Shown in pieces: positions 13,451 to 17,498 of a stretch of 17,498 nucleotides of DNA. The DNA is from Verrucomicrobiota bacterium (GTDB lineage Bacteria > Verrucomicrobiota > Verrucomicrobiia > Opitutales > Opitutaceae). Below the pieces are notes generated by a model. The model saw only the letters and a list, made by a program, of their open reading frames with translations, had not been told where the DNA came from and ran no database searches. The position numbers and the translations under genes were made by a program. The stretch is taken from NCBI GenBank assembly GCA_023426435.1, contig JAFAAS010000122.1:1-17498 (forward strand). The letters are read 5' to 3'. The stretch's first letter is position 1; the number at the start of each line of letters is the position of its first letter.

Positions 13451-16231
13451 ATGTTTCCTCGTCACCTCCTGCTCCTCGCCAGCCTCGCCGCTTTTTCTCC
13501 TGCCTTCGCCGCTGACTGGCCCGAGGTCCGGCGCGAAACCAAGCCGTGGTCCCGCTGGTGGTGGTTCGGCAACGTCGCCGATCGCGCATCCCTCACCGCC
13601 GCCCTCGAGTCCGCCGCCGCCGCCGGCCTCGGCGGCCTCGAAATCACTCCGATCTACGGCACCCGCGGCTACGAGGATCGCTTCGTCGACTTCCTCTCGC
13701 CCGAGTGGACCGCCCTCCTCGAACACACGCTCGCCGAAGCCCAACGGCTCGACCTCGGCATCGACCTCGCCACCGGCACCGGCTGGCCCTTCGGCGGCCC
13801 GTGGCTCTCCGAAAACGAAGCGGCCCGTTACATCACTCACCAGACTTACACCGTCGCCCCCGGCGCCCGCCTCACCGAACCCGTTGTCCTCACCCAAAAA
13901 CCGCTCGCCCGCTTCGCCGGCCCGCGCCGTGTTCCAGTTTCCGATCTGCCTCAACCGATCACCGCGTATCCAAATCTCCAGGACCTCGCCCTCGACCAAA
14001 TCCGCTTCGAACGACCGCTCGAGCTCGTCACACTGATGGCGTTTCCCTCCGACTCCTCCGCCGCGCCCATCGATCTCACGTCATTCGTCCGCGCCGACGA
14101 TCACCTCGACTGGACCGCCCCCGCTGACCAAGGCCCCTGGACCCTCCACGCCCTTTTCTCCGGCCCCCACGGCAAAATGGTCGAGCGCGCCGCCCCCGGC
14201 GGCGAAGGCCTCGCCCTCGACCACCTCTCGTCCTTCGCCCTCCAAACCTACCTCGCCCACCTCGCTGAAAAGTGTCACCTATTAGGTGACACTCCCTCCG
14301 GCATCCGCGCGTTCTTCAACGACTCCTACGAGGTCGACGACGCCCACGGCGAAGCCAATTGGACGCCCCGCTTCTTCGAACAATTCCAAAAACGCCGCGG
14401 CTACGATCTCCGCCAACATCTCCCCGCCCTTCTCGCCGGCCCCGACACCCGCGTTCTTTCCGACTTCCGCGAAACCATCTCCGACCTCCTCCTCGAGGAG
14501 TTCACCATTCCCTGGCGCAACTGGGCCCACGCCCGCGGTGCCTTCATCCGCAACCAAGCCCACAACGCCCCCGCCAACCTCCTCGATCTCTACGCCGCCA
14601 GCGACATCCCCGAACAGGAGGGCAACGGCCTGCTCGCGATGAAGCTCGCCTCCTCCGCCGCCCACCTCACCGGCAAACCGCTCGCGTCCGCCGAAACCGC
14701 CACCTGGCTCAACGAGCATTTCCTCACCACCCTCGCCGAGCTCAAACACGACGCCGACACCTTCCTGCTCTCCGGCATCAATCACGTCTGCTACCACGGC
14801 ACCGCCCTCTCCCCCCTCGACGCCTCTTGGCCGGGCTTCAACTTCTACGCGTCCGTCGAGCTCAACCCCCACAACCCGCTCTGGTCCGACTTCCCCGCCC
14901 TCAACGCCTACCTCACCCGCGCCCAATCCTTCCTTCAACACGGCCGCTCCGACGAAGACGTCCTCCTGTATTATAATATCCACGACACCTGGGCCCAACG
15001 CGGCGACAACACCCTCCCGCACTTCGGCCACGGCGGCCAAAATCCCGTCGGCGTCACCGCCGCGCAACTCGCCCAGGAACTCCACACCCGCGGCATCGGC
15101 TTCGACTACGTGTCCGACCGCCTCCTCTCCGCCTTCCGCGTCGAAAACGGCGAACTCACCAACGGCACCGCCCGCTATCGCGCCCTCGTCCTCCCCGCCA
15201 TCCATCACCTTCCGCCCGCAACCTTCGCGAAACTCGCCGCACTCGCCGACGCCGGCGCCACCCTCCTCTTCCACCAACATCTCCCGCAAAACCCCTCCGG
15301 CCTCCTCGCCTCGCGCGACGACTTCAACCGCACTTTCGCCCAACTCCGCCGCCACCTCGACCACCGCCTCCAGGTCGCCGACGACGTCCCCGCCCTCCTC
15401 TCCTCCCTCCCTCGCGAACCCCTCGTCGACCTCGGCCTCCACTACGTCCGCCGCGTCTCCGACACCGGCCCGTTCTACTTCATCGTCAACCGCAACGATC
15501 GTGCGATCGACGCCTGGATTCCCTTCACCCACGCGCGCGCTCACGCCGCGATCTTCGACCCCATGACCGGCGACATCCGCCGCGCCGCCGTCCGCGAGCA
15601 ACGCGCCTACCTTCAACTCCAGCCCGGCGCCGCCGTCATTATCCAATTTTCGGATACACCCGCCGACGCTCCCCCCGCCCGCCACTTTCGCCCTTCCGGC
15701 GCCTCCATGCCACTCGACGGCGAGTGGTCCCTCGCGTTCGAACACGGCGGCCCTTCGCTCCCGCCACCCGCCCGCCTCACCTCGCTCACCTCTTGGACCG
15801 AACTGCTCAACGAAGAAACAAACTCCTTCTCCGGCACCGCCCGCTACACGCTCGCCTTCGACGCGCCCACGACCAAATCGGAATTCTGGCAACTCGATCT
15901 CGGCGAGGTTCGCGAAAGCGCCCGCGTCATCCTCAACGGCCGCGAGTTCCTCACGTTGATCCAACCTCCTTTCCGCCTCGTGCTCCCCGCCGACGCCCTT
16001 CGTCCGCACAACACCCTCGAGATCCTCGTCACCAATCTCGCCGCCAATCGCATCGCCGATCTCGATCGCCGCGGCGTCCCGTGGAAAATTTTCTACAACG
16101 CCAACATGCCCGCGCGCCTCCCCGAAAACCGCGGCCCCGACGGCCTCTTCACCGCCGCACATTGGTCACCGCGTCCTTCCGGCCTCATCGGTCCCGTCAC
16201 GCTCACGCCGCTCCAAACCTTCACCCCGTAG
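13451..16231 (+). CDS. Secreted GH106-family glycoside hydrolase (alpha-L-rhamnosidase)
   Basis: Encodes 926 residues from the first ATG. A signal peptide spans residues 1-20 (cleavage after AFA, no lipobox Cys), so the enzyme is probably periplasmic. GH106 hallmarks: WWWFGN (36-41) opening the barrel, 'AAAAGLGGLEITPIYG', 'DLATGTGWPFGGPWL' (105-119), FNDSYEV (E294), AETATWLNEHF (E415) and 'FLLSGINHVCYHGTALSP'. E294 and E415 are candidates for catalytic or metal-binding acids; this is not an assignment from structure. The C-terminus has a beta-sandwich, galactose-binding-like region (about residue 770 on) with the end motif PWKIFYN. Characterised GH106 enzymes release terminal alpha-L-rhamnose from rhamnogalacturonan and other glycans by inversion with calcium. 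Residues 274-281 (KCHLLGDT) are encoded by an inserted perfect palindrome. It is followed by an esterase gene on the same strand and is divergent from the importer operon. Confidence 0.92.
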   Translation: MFPRHLLLLASLAAFSPAFAADWPEVRRETKPWSRWWWFGNVADRASLTAALESAAAAGLGGLEITPIYGTRGYEDRFVDFLSPEWTALLEHTLAEAQRLDLGIDLATGTGWPFGGPWLSENEAARYITHQTYTVAPGARLTEPVVLTQKPLARFAGPRRVPVSDLPQPITAYPNLQDLALDQIRFERPLELVTLMAFPSDSSAAPIDLTSFVRADDHLDWTAPADQGPWTLHALFSGPHGKMVERAAPGGEGLALDHLSSFALQTYLAHLAEKCHLLGDTPSGIRAFFNDSYEVDDAHGEANWTPRFFEQFQKRRGYDLRQHLPALLAGPDTRVLSDFRETISDLLLEEFTIPWRNWAHARGAFIRNQAHNAPANLLDLYAASDIPEQEGNGLLAMKLASSAAHLTGKPLASAETATWLNEHFLTTLAELKHDADTFLLSGINHVCYHGTALSPLDASWPGFNFYASVELNPHNPLWSDFPALNAYLTRAQSFLQHGRSDEDVLLYYNIHDTWAQRGDNTLPHFGHGGQNPVGVTAAQLAQELHTRGIGFDYVSDRLLSAFRVENGELTNGTARYRALVLPAIHHLPPATFAKLAALADAGATLLFHQHLPQNPSGLLASRDDFNRTFAQLRRHLDHRLQVADDVPALLSSLPREPLVDLGLHYVRRVSDTGPFYFIVNRNDRAIDAWIPFTHARAHAAIFDPMTGDIRRAAVREQRAYLQLQPGAAVIIQFSDTPADAPPARHFRPSGASMPLDGEWSLAFEHGGPSLPPPARLTSLTSWTELLNEETNSFSGTARYTLAFDAPTTKSEFWQLDLGEVRESARVILNGREFLTLIQPPFRLVLPADALRPHNTLEILVTNLAANRIADLDRRGVPWKIFYNANMPARLPENRGPDGLFTAAHWSPRPSGLIGPVTLTPLQTFTP
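14271..14293. repeat. Perfect 23-nt palindrome inside the GH106 coding sequence
   Basis: AGTGTCACCT (14271-14280) and its exact reverse complement (14284-14293) flank an ATT loop. It reads in frame as part of KCHLLGDT and introduces consecutive CTA and TTA codons. TTA, CTA and TCA codons are absent from the following roughly 626 codons of the gene: the in-register antisense frame has no stop from 14285 to 16162. The pale AT-rich composition contrasts with the C-ending codons around it. Confidence 0.9.
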
Positions 16232-16253
16232 CCGCACGCGTCCCTGCGTGCGG
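16232..16253. repeat. Perfect hairpin directly after the GH106 stop codon
   Basis: CCGCACGC (16232-16239) and GCGTGCGG (16246-16253) pair around GTCCCT. The hairpin begins at the base after the TAG stop and ends 18 nt before the esterase ATG. No T run follows, so it is more likely a REP-like element or mRNA-stability hairpin than a terminator. Confidence 0.7.
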
Positions 16254-16271
16254 TCTGTCGCGCTCCCTCTC

Positions 16272-17186
16272 ATGAACCTCCGCTGCCTCACCCTCACCTT
16301 CATGCTCACCCTCACCACCCTCAGCTACGCCGCCGCTCCCAACGCCAATCTCATCCCGCTCTGGCCCGAGGGCATCCCGAACGCCAAAAACCTCGGCCCC
16401 GAGAAGGTCGACGAGCGCGGCTTCATCACCAACATCAGCGAGCCCACGCTCGAGGTCTTCGCCCCCGCCGTCGATCGTCCCAACGGCACCGCCGTCATCG
16501 TGTGTCCAGGCGGTGGATACAGAGGTCTCTCCCGCGCCCGCGAGGGTGTTCAATACGCCAACTGGCTCAGCCATCTCGGCATCACCGCCTTCGTGCTCAC
16601 CAACCGCGTCGGCGAATTCGGCCACCCCGCCCCGCTTCAAGACGTCCTCCGCGCCGTCCGCCTCGTTCGTTCCCGCGCCGCCGAATTCAAAATCAACCCC
16701 GACCGCATCGGCGTCATGGGCAGCTCCGCCGGCGGACACCTCTCCGCCACCGCCGGCACGCTCTACGATCACGCCGCCGGCAAAACCGGCGCGCCGCTCG
16801 ATTCCGTCAACGCACGCCCCGACTTCCTCATCCTCATGTATCCGGTCATCACCCTCGATGACCCGCACGCGCACGCCGGCTCGCGCGAACTCCTCCTCGG
16901 CAAAAATCCTTCCGCCGATCTCCTCCAACTCCTCTCCCCCGAAAAACAGGTCACCGCCCAAACTCCCCCGACCCTCCTCATCCATACCCAGCAGGACCAG
17001 GCCGTCCCGATCGAAAACAGCATCCTCTTCTTCCAAGCTCTCACCCGCGCCGGCGTCCCCGCCGAATTCTACGCCTTCGAACGCGGCGAACACGGCATGG
17101 GCATGCGCGACGGACTCGGCACCGCCTCCGACTGGCCCAAACGCGCCGAGGAATGGCTCCGCGCCCGCGGCCTCCTGCAGCGGTAA
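16272..17186 (+). CDS. Secreted alpha/beta-hydrolase esterase (probable carbohydrate acyl esterase)
   Basis: Encodes 304 residues starting at the ATG at 16272, which begins a signal peptide (MNLRCLTLTF..., likely cleavage after SYA near residue 20). An earlier in-frame start at 16248 would lie inside the hairpin and adds no sense. The fold is alpha/beta hydrolase (Abhydrolase_3/BD-FAE-like): oxyanion-hole segment CPGGGYRGL (78-86), nucleophile elbow GSSAGG with S152, acid D242 in QQDQAVP, and H274 in GEHGMG. A complete Ser-Asp-His triad is therefore present. Relatives include acetylxylan and feruloyl esterases; in this setting it probably removes acetyl groups from pectic or other rhamnose-containing oligosaccharides (inference). 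It lies 40 bp after the GH106 stop on the same strand and is probably co-transcribed. No Shine-Dalgarno is visible. Confidence 0.9.
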   Translation: MNLRCLTLTFMLTLTTLSYAAAPNANLIPLWPEGIPNAKNLGPEKVDERGFITNISEPTLEVFAPAVDRPNGTAVIVCPGGGYRGLSRAREGVQYANWLSHLGITAFVLTNRVGEFGHPAPLQDVLRAVRLVRSRAAEFKINPDRIGVMGSSAGGHLSATAGTLYDHAAGKTGAPLDSVNARPDFLILMYPVITLDDPHAHAGSRELLLGKNPSADLLQLLSPEKQVTAQTPPTLLIHTQQDQAVPIENSILFFQALTRAGVPAEFYAFERGEHGMGMRDGLGTASDWPKRAEEWLRARGLLQR

Positions 17187-17498
17187 CCTCATCCAACATG
17201 GAGGCGCGGTGCCCTCACCGCGCATTTTCCTGCCCGCCGCGTGGCTTCATCCGCCCAGATTTCCCGCTGCACAAAAACCTCACCGTCTGCCCGGACCACC
17301 TCCGCACCTCGCCTCATCAAGGGCTGCGTCACCCGCCACGCGAGATAATCAGCCCTCCCTTCGAGCTTGGTCCGTTCGACCGACACCTTTCCCCGACGCT
17401 CACCTCGCTCCATTGCGACGCTTCTCATTCTCCTCCCTTCACGCCTCACCCGCCGCCACTCGGCTCTCCTCTTTTCCAACATGAGCTCTCCCCTGTCC
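17187..17498. other. Region without a supported gene at the right edge
   Basis: Apart from the hairpin at 17204-17223 I see no clear feature. A minus-strand frame from ATG 17482 to 17189 could encode 97 residues, very rich in Arg, with a GGAG 5 nt before its start. I do not recognise it, and its heavy AGG/AGA use is unlike the genes around it. Its end runs through the hairpin. I treat it as probably non-coding; a small gene of unknown function remains possible. Confidence 0.4.
17204..17228 (+). terminator. Hairpin with short T run after the esterase gene
   Basis: GCGCGGTG (17204-17211) and CACCGCGC (17216-17223) form a perfect 8-bp stem with a CCCT loop, followed by ATTTT. It begins 17 nt after the esterase stop codon. 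It could end the GH106-esterase transcript, though the T run is short. It also resembles the hairpin after GH106 and may be a dispersed REP-like element. Confidence 0.55.

Noticed and set aside
14282..16162. A minus-strand frame of 626 codons antisense to GH106
   Set aside because: Same in-register effect. Its translation is almost wholly Gly/Glu/Val/Ala. It is useful only as proof that the sense gene lacks TTA, CTA and TCA codons there.
17189..17482. A 97-residue Arg-rich minus-strand frame at the right edge
   Set aside because: It is unrecognised, has AGG/AGA-heavy codon use unlike the neighbouring genes, and ends inside a hairpin. It is kept only as a remark in the intergenic entry.
1..17498. 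CRISPR arrays, tRNA or rRNA genes, insertion sequences
   Set aside because: No regularly spaced repeats, cloverleaf-like segments, rRNA motifs or transposase reading frames were seen. The repeats present are short palindromes and one heptamer array.

Overview
The window looks like a chromosomal segment from a Verrucomicrobiota bacterium, most likely of the Opitutaceae. The evidence is the high GC content, a very large TonB-dependent receptor of the 'VLSPFTVDASRDQGYF' type typical of that family, lipoprotein sugar-binding proteins, and start codons mostly without a Shine-Dalgarno sequence. The taxonomic call is an inference from these family traits.

Layout from left to right. (1) Positions 1-2992, minus strand: two tandem paralogues of a TMTC-like multi-spanning GT-C membrane protein family. 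The complete one (842-2992) carries a C-terminal TPR array and an Asp-Asp loop. The second (1-789) runs off the left edge and lacks that loop. (2) 3098-6853, minus: a 1251-residue TonB-dependent outer-membrane receptor with a clear terminator behind it. (3) 7149-13126, minus: an apparent operon read right to left, consisting of a Gfo/Idh/MocA oxidoreductase, a two-domain sugar ABC ATPase, two RbsC/RhaPQ-type permeases with a 4-base ATGA overlap, and a RhaS/LsrB-family sugar-binding lipoprotein, ending in a terminator at about 7071-7109. (4) 13127-13450: a divergent intergenic region. (5) 13451-17186, plus: a secreted GH106-family (alpha-L-rhamnosidase) enzyme followed by a secreted alpha/beta-hydrolase esterase.

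Taken together, regions 2-5 look like a rhamnoside scavenging locus. A TonB-dependent receptor could bring acetylated, rhamnose-decorated oligosaccharides into the periplasm. The esterase could remove acyl groups, GH106 could release the terminal L-rhamnose, and the RhaSPQT-like ABC importer could carry the sugar into the cytoplasm. The first cytoplasmic enzyme present is a dehydrogenase-type oxidoreductase; no rhamnose isomerase, kinase, aldolase or regulator lies in the window. The substrate is inferred from GH106 and the binding protein, not proven.

The most unusual DNA-level features are small palindromic elements. One is a perfect 23-nt palindrome inserted in frame inside the GH106 gene, bringing a tandem CTA-TTA codon pair foreign to that gene. 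A second is a 17-bp-armed foldback repeat between the ATPase and permease genes, with a separate GGAGCTT heptamer tandem beside it. Two further perfect hairpins with CCCT-containing loops sit directly after the stop codons of the two plus-strand genes. No tRNA, rRNA, CRISPR array, insertion sequence or transposase was seen.
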